Source: Hirundichthys speculiger (lineage: Eukaryota; Chordata; Actinopteri; Beloniformes; Exocoetidae). From it: DNA of 64,000 nucleotides. Positions 38,738-50,643 of the stretch are shown piece by piece. The stretch covers positions 1,860,001 to 1,924,000 of the forward strand of contig JAGFBZ010001926.1 in the NCBI GenBank assembly GCA_018398805.1, given 5' to 3'. The translations under genes were made by a program, and so were the position numbers. Under the pieces are notes generated by a model, which saw only the letters and a program-made list of their open reading frames with translations, ran no database searches and was not told the origin of the DNA. The number at the start of each line of letters is the position of its first letter. Within the stretch, counting starts at the first letter, position 1.

Positions 38738-41700
38738 AATGGAATGCAGTTATTTGAAGAACATTTGAACTTAATGTTTAATTGTGAAAAGTACTCAGAC
38801 AACATTGGCGTGAGTGTGAGTGGATGGTTGTTAATTTGTCTCTGTGGCCTTGAGGTGGTCTGGTGACCCTAACATCCAGGGTGACCCTCCCTCTTTGGCA
38901 ACAGGGTCCCCCCACCCCCCAACTAGAACCCTGAGCAGGATAAAGCAGGTAAAGAAAGCCTGCCACAATTTCATTAATCTCAGAAACATGGATGCCCATT
39001 TTAAATTTGATGCCAGAGTCTTAAGAAAAACAAAAGCAAGTGTCGTGACAGAGGCTTGTTAACAACTGTTACACCACTTCTTATATTTACTGCAACCACT
39101 TGGTTATCAAGGAGACCAGTTGTTGTAGTTTAAGTAATAAAAATCTTGCGAGTCTTGCTTGAAACAGGAGCTCAGCAGTTCAGTGCCTTCTGTGTGGCAT
39201 TTCTCATTTTTACAATGCAGCAAATCTCCTCTGTATTTTACCATATGCCACTCCAAAATCTGCATCTATATCTGTCAGCATTTATGGTACTTGAACAGAT
39301 GTTAGAAGTTGCACATGCTGTGTACACTAATGCACACTCACACCGCTCGCCAATGCTTGTAACACCTGGGCCACACGGTACCTGCCTTCCTCCTGTCTTT
39401 CAGGCCGTCCATCTTTGTTTTTTTTATAATGCATTGCTGCTTGAGCACCTGAAGATTAAGGTCAGTCAGCAGTGGCTTTCATTCTTCTCCGTTCCTTATG
39501 TTCCCTGTTCATTCTCAGAACACTTCCCTACATTGATCTCACACATCCCTATTTCTGAAACACTCAGCCTCTCAGGGACGTTCATTACATACACAATCAT
39601 CTTACTAACTCTTTTGCAGTTTACCCAATTAGTTGTCAGATTTTCTTTTTACTCCTTCCTCTTCTTTTTACCTGTCACAACTTTTCTAGAGTTTTGTTTC
39701 TCCTGTCAGAGCCTCTGTATATTGCTGCCATGAAACTGAACACAAATACGTATTTTTCAGAAAACAAAAAGTCTCGGTTGATACTTCAGATGGGCTTTAT
39801 TGTTTTATATTACTTTAACAAAATGTGGGGTTTAAAAAGTCATAAATATTTTTTTCTCTGTTCTTGTTCACATCATACAAATTGCCTCAACCTTTTTGGA
39901 AAAGAAGTTGCCATTTGATCCAAAATTCATGTTTGTTTAAATGAAAACCCTACCACAGTTGTATTTTCTTTACTCTGGTAGCATGTGTGACTGATAAGTT
40001 GATATACATTATATGTTATTAACATTTTCTTGCACCTAAGGAAATTAAATGGCATTGCCACAAATCCCATGTATGTTTGTGAAATCTTTTATTTAACTGT
40101 TGGTTGTTTGGTCTTTCTACAATATTAGGAATCCTGCTTTACGCCGCTCACCACCTTTACTTCAGCCTTGTCGTGGGGGAATTTAGCATTTTATATTAAG
40201 GGCTTTTATTTATTTATTTTTTATCCCTGGAGTTACTTTGGGAAAGAAAAACCTGAATTTCTCAAGAAGTATATGAGTTACAACAGCAAAGTCTGTAACA
40301 AGATGGAAACCTGGATACATGGGTGGAGAGGCACTGAATGCAGATTCTTCCATGTTCTTTCTGGAGATTAATAAAGAACTTGGTGAATCATAAATTGTGG
40401 CCGTTGTAGTTGATTAATCTCAAACATGCCCCTTGGAGACTGCACTGTTCAAATAGTGCCCTCCACTGCATTGATCAAAATGCTGTATGCAGTTATGTTT
40501 TCTGAGAAATGCAAATGTGCGTTACAGCTGCCCAGAAGGCCTGGATTGACCACCACCACATAAGATGCTGTGGAGATTCTTAACTATAGTTTAATAAGGT
40601 TATTAATGTTTAAGTGCATAACTCAGGGTGTTATTATGGCATTTACTGAACTTAGACTTTGTGCATTTATTATTTTACACGCTTATGGAGATTTGAAGTA
40701 TACCTTGACAGTTGCTAAAACAAAAAAGCAGCTAGCAACTTTGTAGCATGATCATGTGACGCATGTTTTCTCTGTCTTGGGAGGATGAAATAGAAAAAAA
40801 ATAACTGAATTCAAACATAATATTTTCATTACTTCTAAGAGTTTGGCTCCATCTAGTGTAAACTGTTGCTCACACAAATATATTCTTGGGTTGATGCATT
40901 GAGCGACTATTTTCACTGGTCTGGAACGTTCCATTCATCTATTATAACATCTATTTCAGGATAAAACATGTCTGTGTGTTATCCTAATTCACTGTCACAG
41001 AAAGCCAAGGCCAGTCGCTCCATCTGTCCATGACATGAGTCGGTCCTTACTGAATCTAGGAGTAGGTGGTTTTGAGACATTTTTCCCTTACCTCGAGTTT
41101 TCTGCCATATCACAAATACCTTTCTTGTGGGCTATAGTGGAGGCTTCAATTGTTAGCATGTGTTGACATGGGGATTGTGTTAGGCCCACTAAGTGGCAGC
41201 TTCAGATGACAGCCAGATGGTACTGCCAGATTATGAACTGAACCCCCCCCCCACCGCCCCAAACACACCCACCAGTCATCATGCCATGGGCACTGGATTG
41301 GTAAAACCCCCCAAAATATTTATGTTTTCTGTGCTGCTTCTTAGTTTTGCAATAACCCTCTTTAACCAGTGTGATCAGTCATTTAAAAACAATGATGTCA
41401 TTTGTCTCTATAAACACACTGAGGATGATCCCTGTTTTTTTTTTTTTTTTTTATAAATGGGAGAGTGACATTAAGTTTGTAAAGATGGTGAACAGAGGTG
41501 TAGTGGGGGGGGGGAAGGAGGTGAGCTGCATCAATGTGCACGCTGCTCCCTGTTGTTTTTGAGGCCTGATGCCGTGGCTGAAATATTCACTTCCTTGCTG
41601 CCACATGGCATGCCATACGGTACTGAGATGATGCGGTGTCCAGCCTGAGTTCTTGCCACCGTTTCTGGCTCTTAACAAGGGAGTCATCCACAGGCAGCAT

Positions 41701-43419
41701 GAAGCGCTCGCAGCTTTCTGTGACAGCCATGTGCCTTGTGTCTGAACAGAGCCGCGTACAGGCCACAGGGAAAAGATAAACAGTCTGGACTCGCATGGAC
41801 TGAAATATTCTCGGCAAATGGTAACATTTGTGTCTCTAGGACATTATTTTATTATCAGCGCTTTAACATTTGCAGGTGGCAGCTGCTCTTTACATCCACA
41901 CACACACCCACAGGCTCCAGGTGTTTTGAAGGGGTGGAAAGGTTTATATGTGGTGAAATGCTGATTGTCATCATAGTTGCTTCTGTTCCTGTCTCGGTGT
42001 GTGTCGGTGCCTGTTGGTATTCCTCTCAAGTGGAGCTGGTAATTACAGACTGGCTGAGTTCTGCCTGAGTGGAAGGGCTGCTGATGAAGAGGAGACCTGT
42101 TGAACTGGTGAGAGAGAAGAATACCTGCTCTAACACCAAGATATATCAGAGAGTAACAGTGTGTTCCGTATCAAACATGCTTGTCACCCCAATAATCTTT
42201 GCAAAATCCCCTTAAACAAATCAGCACTGTACCCTTTGAATTTTGCATCTCTCTGAAAAAAAAAAATGAAGGCAGTCATTTTTGGATAAACATGAACAAG
42301 TGTGATACAAATGAAGTACTGTTGCAGAACAGTGCATTGCCTGTGCTCCCGGTTCATTTTCCTGTTGTAAAAATAGATGTGAATATGAGGCGAGTACAAA
42401 CTCAGGATGAGTGATGCGACAGCATCAAGAGAGACTGCGAGTGTGTGTGTTGAAGTACAGCAGCGCAACATTCATACCATTTTCCATGACATAACAGGTT
42501 TCTGAGTTGTGTGTGTGTTTTTTTTTTAATACAGTAAATTTCCCTTTGAGGCAGTGAGTAGCTGGAGTTGTCAAGACAACCATGGATGTTGTATTAGTAA
42601 CCGCAGACATATTCAGCCTTTTCTCTCTTCTTACATTATTTTTGCTTCAAGGAACCCAGGATCATTTGTGGTCTTCCTGCATGTTTGATGAGAATGAGAA
42701 AAGGGATAAATTGAGGGATGCCACTTGAGTCTTATTTGTGACTTAATAACTAATAACTGCAGCCTCTCTCACAGCTACAGACTTTTTTTTCCATTTCATC
42801 ACTTCAGAGCAGGAACTGAAAAGCTAGGCAGCATCTGCATTATCCAAAAACATCCAGAGAACAGTGATGAAAACCAAACCGATGCGGACATCAAAGTAAT
42901 TTGGTTTGTTATGCCACGTAAATAAGACTGCTGCTGTGTACCGTATAATCCTAAAAGGGGGAAAAAAATAGCAGACAGTCCTGCTTAATAATAAACAGAA
43001 CAGCACACAGCAGTAAACTGTCCACAGCTTTTTGTCTCTCTCTGAAATAATTCATATATCATTCATATACTTGGTTACCTTAAAAATCACACATTTAAAC
43101 ATAAAAATCAAAATGTGTTAATTCAACTTGCCTCTCATTTCCAAATGATAGAAATCGAGATGATTCAAATGTACTCGCATGTTTACTTTTTATACATTTT
43201 ATACATATTGTTTACTTTTTATACATTTTATACATATTGTTTACTTTTTCAATTGTTAGCATAAAATGATATTTAATTAAATACAAAGAAGACAAATTCT
43301 TTTTAATTTCTTTAACAGAAAAGACACATTTAAACAACATTGCATGAATTTGTTTGATTTGCATCACATTTAATCTTAAAACCAATAATAAAAATAGTCA
43401 GTGAGAAAGTGGTGGTTTA
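38738..43419. other. Intergenic, no gene seen
   Basis: A reversed L2-type tail fragment lies at about 38800-38965. A long open frame at 39146-39733 begins at TTG, is hydrophobic and T-rich, and resembles no family. Poly-C and poly-G tracts occur at 41245-41252 and 41505-41514. No conserved coding block was recognised. Confidence 0.5.
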
Positions 43420-45450
43420 GTGGTTTTCTTTATTTATACAGGGACAGTGCACAGCAATATACTGACCGAGTCAAATGCATTATAGCAAAAAATGTTAATT
43501 TCCATCTGTAGTCCTTAAGGCAGTTAGATATTATAGAAATAAATAAATAAATAGCTTGCTGAAAGTGAGTACATCGACCATTAGACATAAAAACTGCATA
43601 TGCATATAAAAGCTAAAATGTCCCACCGTCATTATGCTAAAACCATTTAAAAAAAAAAGCCAAAAAAACAACCCTAATCACTCACACACCCTGCTCATAC
43701 ACACAGACAGACAACACACATCCAGATAATCTCTGTCACAAGTACAACACACACACACACACACGTTCCCACACACATTCATCACTAACAAGTCCAAATG
43801 TTTTTTTAGATATTAGTAATTCCTTTGTCTGGCAATCAATTGAAACATACTGCATGTTATGATCTCTGTTGGTGAATTATTCCAATGCTTTATGGCAACA
43901 GAGAAAAAGGCTGATTGAGCGAGTGCGGTCCTACATTTGGGGACGCTGAACTCTCCTCCGGAAGCTGAGCGAGTCACTTATGGTTTTTCTGAGGTCATTG
44001 TGATAAAACCTCCCTGAGGAGCAGCACCATGAATAATTTTAAATAATAAGCAGATATTAGCATAAGCTTCAAAATGATCAAAGTCACAAAAATGTATATT
44101 TGGCAAGAATGGGACAGCAAGTGATACTGCTGAGGTTTCTTATCACAAATCTTGACCACACGTTGATATAATCATTCAACAGGTTTCACGACTGTTTTGC
44201 ACACCTGCGGTCATTTGGTCACAGACTACAGAAAATGTGACATAATCATTGAGTTCAGGTACATGCGAGATGTCTCAGAGGTGAGTGACCCATGAATGTA
44301 TTTAAAATATGCCACTGAAATTTTAGAGAAATGCAGATTTTTTGAACATGATTTTTATGAATCAATGTTGAATTTAAGTGACACCGAAAGATGTAAATTC
44401 AGTAACACTTTTATTTTGTCATCATTTATAAAAATATGCAGATAATTGGATAATTTATGTCTGTTTGTAAAATACATAACGACTGTCTTATCAAGATTTA
44501 GAGTGAGGCAAGAGCTTTGAAGCCAGGCAACAACCATCTTCATGACTTTGGTTTATTTCATGGCCACCCTAGTTGCATTTTTTTCTATGAGTTTAACCCA
44601 ACAGTGTCGTCAGCGTACATGATGACCTTCGCGTCGCACACTGTTTGTGCATAAACTAAAAAGCAGTGGGCTGGACAGAAACCCTGTGGAACTCCCATGA
44701 TGCAACTTTTGAGAGGATTTCAGTTTGTTATTTTCTCTCAAACATTGCTGTCTGCCACTAAGGTAAGTTGCACTAGTCTATCTTATGTTGGAATGGTCTG
44801 AAATGTCCTCATTTACTCAGAAGAATACTGTGGTTTACAGGAACAAAATCCCTGTGCAAGTCAAGTAGGAAAGCTCCCACTCCCTCTCCTGGTCTAAACT
44901 TGATCTAAATTCTTCAAGGAAGAAGCAGCAAGCTGTCTCAGTGGAGTAATTCCTCCTGAAACCAAATTGGAAAAGAATTCAATAATGCATTTGCATCCAG
45001 ATGTTGAATCAGCTGCTCAGCTACAAGCTTCTCATAGATTTTGGAGAGATCAGGGAGAATATTTATGGGTCGATAGTTACTGAGCTCTTGTGTATTTCCT
45101 GACTAATGCACCGGCGTAATGATGGCAGTTTTTAAAACTGTGGGAAAAACGGACTGATTTGTTGTTTTTGTGAGGGCTGAGGCTACAGTTTCTTAATGGC
45201 TTTTTAGAAATGCACTATCCAGCCCGTGTACATCTTTTGCTTTGCTATTTCTATGATTCTTTGCACATCATCAACAGGTATCAATCAGGATGAATCAGAC
45301 TGAGATGTTTGAAATGGTTGTGCCAGACTGACCAGAACTGATAAAATATTCATCAAAGTTCATTCCAAGAATTAAACAATCATGTTGGACAATGTCATAT
45401 ATTTTGAGTATATCATTGCAAGTGTTTTTTTCCTTTTCTAAGAATTTTTC
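43420..45450 (-). mobile_element. Degenerate LINE (Rex1/L2-like) reverse transcriptase
   Basis: Read on the minus strand, in order and in shifting frames: FQFGFRRNYSTETA (near 44985), VGAFLLDLHRDFVPVNHSIL (near 44880), MGVPQG (near 44700), VIMYADDTVG with the catalytic YADD at 44617-44606, AWLQSSCLTLNLDKTVVMYF (44530-44470), and a C-terminal QSAFSLLPLKHWNNSPTEI region (about 43915-43860). These are RT motifs in correct order, interrupted by stops. The conserved parts resemble non-LTR elements of the Rex1/L2 group, but clade assignment is tentative. Flanking DNA to about 45900 may also belong to it. Confidence 0.85.
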
Positions 45451-48298
45451 TTATATAGTTATTTACTATTTCCTTTTGCATCTTTAATTAAGTTAAGAAA
45501 AAAATTTGGCCTTTGCTTTTCTAAGTAGTGTTGTAACTTTATTTCTCAAGCTTCTATAAGGTTAGATGGTCTGTTGTTAATCCAGATCTAATACATTTTT
45601 TTAGTGAGGCATTTCTCTTTTTCAATAAAAAGCATTTGATAGTGACTCTGACATGCCAACTGAAGGTTGCACCACCAATCAACATGCTGGATCACTGAAA
45701 ATGTAGATGACAGAGATGCTTTTATGTGTTTTCAAAGAAGCAGGTTTTTCAACCTGGCTGCCATGTCAGAAATGTCTTCTGTAATATCCGAATCACTATG
45801 TGTTATTGGGATTTATGTTAAAAATCTTCAACCTTCTTGAAACACAAGTAATGCCAGTGACATATACACAAATCACCTTGCCAAACTCTCAAATAAATCT
45901 TGACCTTTAAAAGAAATGACGCAACATGTCTGAGTTCAAACCTCCTTTTTTCTTGTGCCTCCTTCAAAGACCACATGATCCGGCAGAAATTATTGATCAC
46001 CGTCTGAAGTGAACTGGCTGGAAAATTCTTTGGATTCAGAACAATATTGTATGTTCTGCTCTGGGAGTGGCGCAGAGCCCAAACGGTTTAATAATTAAAG
46101 TGAAAATCTGAGAAACATTAATTCAAGAAGTGTGTAAAAATCAGGCTTAAGCAAGAGAGTCGTAGTTGCAATACTGAAACAAGAAGAGAAATAGAAGATC
46201 AATGGCAACTTAGGTATTAAATAACAGATTTATAAGCATTACTTGCTAATATATAATGCTTTAATGTGTTTGTATGGAGTTTGTAAATTTCTACTCATCT
46301 TGGGAGTTGCTGAGGAAGTGAGGTAGTGGGAGTACATTTTGGGAATAAAGGACAGAAATAGGAAAAAAAAAAACAATCTTAGAAGGGAGACATGTACTGC
46401 ACTGTACTCAGCTGCAGTTTGAGGAGCCAGTAAAGTGCCCTCTGTTCTCTGAATCTGGTACTGAACTTACAATAGGCAGGAGGGCTGGGCAGGATTTAAA
46501 AGAGGTCACTGAGGCCATTTCAGTCAGGGATGGTCATTGCTTCACTATCTAAATATGGCACTCGCAACAGAAGACAAAGCACGTACCAAATATATAAAGT
46601 GTATTCTGCCAAGACATGCATGTTACCAAACGAAAGCAGATAATGGTTTTAAGGGAGGTTCTGGCTTATTTCTCTTTCCTGTGTTGTCTAATAAATCAAC
46701 TTACAAAGCTGTTGTGAACAGTTTTGAAAACTGTGATTAAAAGCCAACAGTAACTTTGCTTCCTGACTACACATTGTGCTCTCTTGGTTTTCTTTTTTCC
46801 CATTATTTCTCTCTTCTTTTTTTGTTAATACACAATCTGGTGTGTGCCTGATTCATTTGGTTCATGTGCTCGATCAAACTCCACTGAGTTCCTTCAGTGG
46901 CTGTATTCCTCCTCCACAAATTACTCCCACCCAATCCTTTAGTTGCCTAAACTATGTTCTGGAGATGTGCGTAAGCAGTGGCTTGCTATTTTCAGCTGAA
47001 TGAAAAGAGTCTTGGCACTTGGACTCAGGATGAAATCTGTTTTGTTCTGCTGAATTTGGCTCCCACCACATGCACTGTATCTACATGAAACAGGGTTAAA
47101 GAATTCCGTTTAATGGGGTCCTACAGTAAAACCACAACCATTTAACTGGGAGGCATGACTTTTACGTAATTTAATTACTCTCCATCATGTCAGAGGATTC
47201 TTTTATCCTCAACAACACAATTATAAAACGTGCTGTTCCAAGCAGAGAAAAGTTGAGATTTTTTTTATTTTTGTCTGATGGGGACAGGTTTGTTTTTGAG
47301 AGATGTCTGTAGAAAACAATAATAACGTTGATCATGCTGATGTAACCGGTTGATTAAATGGTCGTTGATCTACTCCTCCACATAAAGTATCCACTGCCTC
47401 AAATATGAGTCATGTTGAGCTATTTTGTGAATCTGTCTGTAAAGGACTTCGACGTTACAATAACTCTGAAATAACTGAGATGCTGCTTATTTATTTAAAA
47501 TAACTGGGAGAACATTTGTTGGTGTTTTGACCTCTACCTCGCACGTGAGTTGTTTCATCTCTGGACATCTGAGTACTCTGTTCATGGTCACTCTTAACTC
47601 ACTGTGGCGCTGATGTAACTACTTCTAAAATTCAGTGAGAATCTTCCACAGACCCCAAATATGTTTGATATCACATATTTATGATTTCGAAAATATGAAA
47701 ATGGAGAAAACTGTGCAGATTTATAATCCACGCACCTTTCACAAGAGCACACTCAAAAAGAAAGGTGAGGTCAGTATTACCTGCCTAGATGTTTTTTTTT
47801 TTTTTTTCCCACTCTCTCTTTTCATTAACTGCTGAATTCAGTGGGTTTCAATAGGCTCTTTCAGTGTGTCATGCTACACCACCATTGAGCTACAGCCACG
47901 TTGCCACCCATCTTTCTTAATGGGGACTGGATACCGTGGAGCTGCCTTGTTGCCATGGCAGCAAGCGCTTTCACATTCTCCCCACATAGCGTGGAGTATG
48001 CATGTTGCTCCCTCCAAAGAGGAGCGCGCCACGGCAGAGACGGGTCTGCTCTCAGACAAGACCGAGACAGGGTTATACGCTTCCGATGCCACAGGCCCTC
48101 TTAATCCCACCGCCCATGCACACGGCCACTTTCCAGTCTCTTTATTAGTAATGCATGCTGTTTCCCTGTGGCTACATCTCTAGCTGTGAACTTTGCAAAG
48201 TATACTTTTTTTTTTTAACAGGTTTTCAATGTTGGTTGAGCCTTCCTACATGAGGAGGTAGTCTAAATAGCTGAAATAAGAAGTGGATTTTATCAGTA

Positions 48299-48590
48299 AT
48301 TTTCCATCCGTTTTCTATACCCACTTGATCCTTTTCAGAATCACAGGGGGGCTGGAAATTATCCCAGCTGTCATCCGGCAGGAGGGAGGGTACATCCTGC
48401 ACAGGTTTCCAGTCCATCAGAGTGCTGCACAGAAATAACCAAGCATAAATCCAGACAATTTAGAGTCAAAAAGCAACTTAACATGCATGCTTTTGGACTG
48501 CAGGAGTCCTTGAGATTACCCACGCAGACGTAAGGACAACATGCACACTAGCTGGGATTTGAACCAGGAATCAACTCTGCCAGCTACCAC
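48299..48590 (+). repeat. L2-type LINE 3' end fragment
   Basis: Blocks TTTTCCATCCGTTTTCTATA, CCCACTTGATCCTTTTCAGA, TTCCAGTCCATCAG and CTTTTGGACTGCAGGAG occur in the same order as in the copies at 23756 and 60764, more diverged. Confidence 0.75.
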
Positions 48591-49099
48591 ACTGCCATGT
48601 CTACTTATCTTTTAATTCAAAAGGTTTCATTATGAGGGATGCTAATAATATTGATAATAAGTGAATTACTCTGTGATTGACTGATCTGGACTGTACACTT
48701 CCTTGTTCCAGCTGTGATTGGCTCCAAAGCCTTTTGGCACTCTAAACAACATGCAAGTATTACATTTATTTGGCATTTTATCCAAACTGAGTTTCACTTG
48801 CGGGCCATGTGGGGCTCAGTATCTTGGCCAGCAACACTCCAGCATGTGAAGTAAGAAAGCTGGAGACCAAGCCGGCCAAATTCCAACTAAAGGAGGATCC
48901 CTTCCTGCTGATGGATGAATTATAAACAATCGGAGAGAACATTTCATGTTTGTAACTATTTCCCCGACAAACAGGTAAATACGGTTTAATCCAAACACAG
49001 TTCTTCTTCTGACGCACTAAATTCAGCTGTTTAAGAAGAACCAAGGACGAATATAGTGCAAAGTTTCACCTTTTTTCACTTTTAAAAATGTATTAAAAG

Positions 49100-49245
49100 T
49101 AATCTATCCACGAACTATACCCACTTCTTCCTATTCAAGGTCACAGGGGTTTACTGATGTCCATCCCAGCTGTCTTCAGGTGAAAGGCGGCGGTACACCT
49201 TGCACAGGCTGCCAGTCCAATCGCAGGGCAATCGCAGTACACTAA
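49100..49245 (+). repeat. L2-type fragment
   Basis: Contains TCCACGAACTATACCCACTT, AAGGTCACAGGGGTTTACTG and GGCTGCCAGTCCAATCGCAG, the proximal half of the same repeat, ending about 40 bp before the hAT element. Confidence 0.7.
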
Positions 49246-49288
49246 GAAAAGATGGGTGAAGTATGCAGAGATTTCAGTCTTTGCAGAC

Positions 49289-50635
49289 CAAGGTTATTAT
49301 AGTTTTGAAATTTTCTTTAGTTTTTATTTTTATTTAGTTTTCCAGTTTGCTTTTTTATTTCAGTTTAGTTTTAGTTAGTTCAACAAGTAATTTAGTAGTT
49401 TTAGTTTAGTTTTTATTTTGAGGAATTGACTAGTTTCAGTTTAGTTTTTATTTAGTTTTAGTCTTAGTTTTTCTTCTTCTTGCAGTATGCAGAAGATTAT
49501 ACACCTTTTCGACTTGAAAATTGTGGACATGCGCCCCCTAGTGGCCCCGCCATAACTGGAGTGTGCGGTGCTCCATCAAGTAACCCAAACACAGCAGCGT
49601 GGAGGATCTGTTACGAATAACACAGACATGTCTTGGATTGATGATGTTAGGCAGTGGCCTCCAGTTACAGATGAAGGTAGTTTATCGCGGTTTTTAATGA
49701 TTGGTTATGGAAATAGCATGATCTATTCCCATAATCAAACACTAAAAACTGTGGAACGCTGGCTATAACTAACGTCAACAAGCCATAAAGATTATGCTGC
49801 TGTAATGTTAACGCGAGCGGTAAATTAGGCTATGTGTTAATGTTATATTTAATTTATTTTATCATTCTCCTAATTCATTCATTCATTCATTAATTTATTC
49901 ATTCATTTATAGGCTTGTGCTAGTACCGAGGGCTACAGTAGCCTTATATTGCTGTTCTTTCGGCCAGAATCGTCCGGGACTCTCAGCGAGACTATGAGTA
50001 GTACGAGAGTAATTGTTAACGAAAACTCACCCGGCTGTATTCATTTGGAACAAAGTTCTTTCTGTTGATATTTTTCACCCACGTCTTCCTAACTTCTTGT
50101 TCTGCAAACAAGGCAGTCTTCGTGCATACTTTCTTCTTCCATTGTCGAATTTTCACACCATTGTTGGCACAGTTTATGACGGAACATTATTCCCACTCGA
50201 CCGACTCGACATTATAAAAATATATATTTGTAGAAAGAGAAAAACACTGGTTAATCTGCGAGCCGGTGAAAGAATCGCTCTGTAGCACCTTCCAGTAATG
50301 GCGGACGGGGTACTTCCGGGGCGCTGGCCCGAAAAGGTCTATATCCGCTATGCTGCCCCCTCTCTGGAGGGAGGGTAGCATAGCGGCTGCTGCAGGACAG
50401 GCAGTAATCTCTATGGCAGTAATCGAGGGAGAAAACGAAACGACAACGAAAACGAAGCTGAATTTATCTACAATTCAGTTTAGTTTTAGTTAGTTTTACA
50501 TCCTTCATTGTAGTTTTTATTTAGTTTTCGTTTTTTTTTTAATTGTAGTTTTTATTTTTATTTCAGTTAACTGAAATATTTTTTCATTGCTAGTTTTAGT
50601 TTTAGTCTTAGTTTTCGTTAACTATAATAACCCTG
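49289..50635. mobile_element. Non-autonomous hAT-like transposon (1347 bp) with perfect 8-bp target duplication
   Basis: Left end CAAGGTTATTATAGTTTTGA and right end, minus strand, CAGGGTTATTATAGTTAACG: 13 of the first 14 bases match. It is flanked by TTGCAGAC on both sides (49281-49288, 50636-50643). Both subterminal regions are long AGTTTTTATTT-type tracts in opposite orientation. Interior frames include SWIDDVRQWPPVTDEG (about 49629-49676), which looks protein-derived, and a GC-rich block at 50290-50390 (GGCGGACGGGGTACTTCCGG). No recognisable transposase domain. Confidence 0.9.
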
Positions 50636-50643
50636 TTGCAGAC

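Larger units (their letters stand above)
45451..49288. other. Intergenic, no gene seen; scattered repeats
   Basis: Includes L2-type tails at 48299-48590 and 49100-49245 and a poly-T at 47792-47808. A GC-richer patch at 47870-48180 contains a near-perfect RFX-type inverted repeat GTTGCCATGGCAGC (47949-47962). No protein family was recognised in either strand. Confidence 0.5.

Noticed and set aside
39146..39733. 195-codon open frame downstream of fam8a1
   Set aside because: It begins at TTG, its composition is T-rich and hydrophobic without domain structure, it shows no family resemblance, and it lies past the fam8a1 poly(A) signal. Most likely chance.
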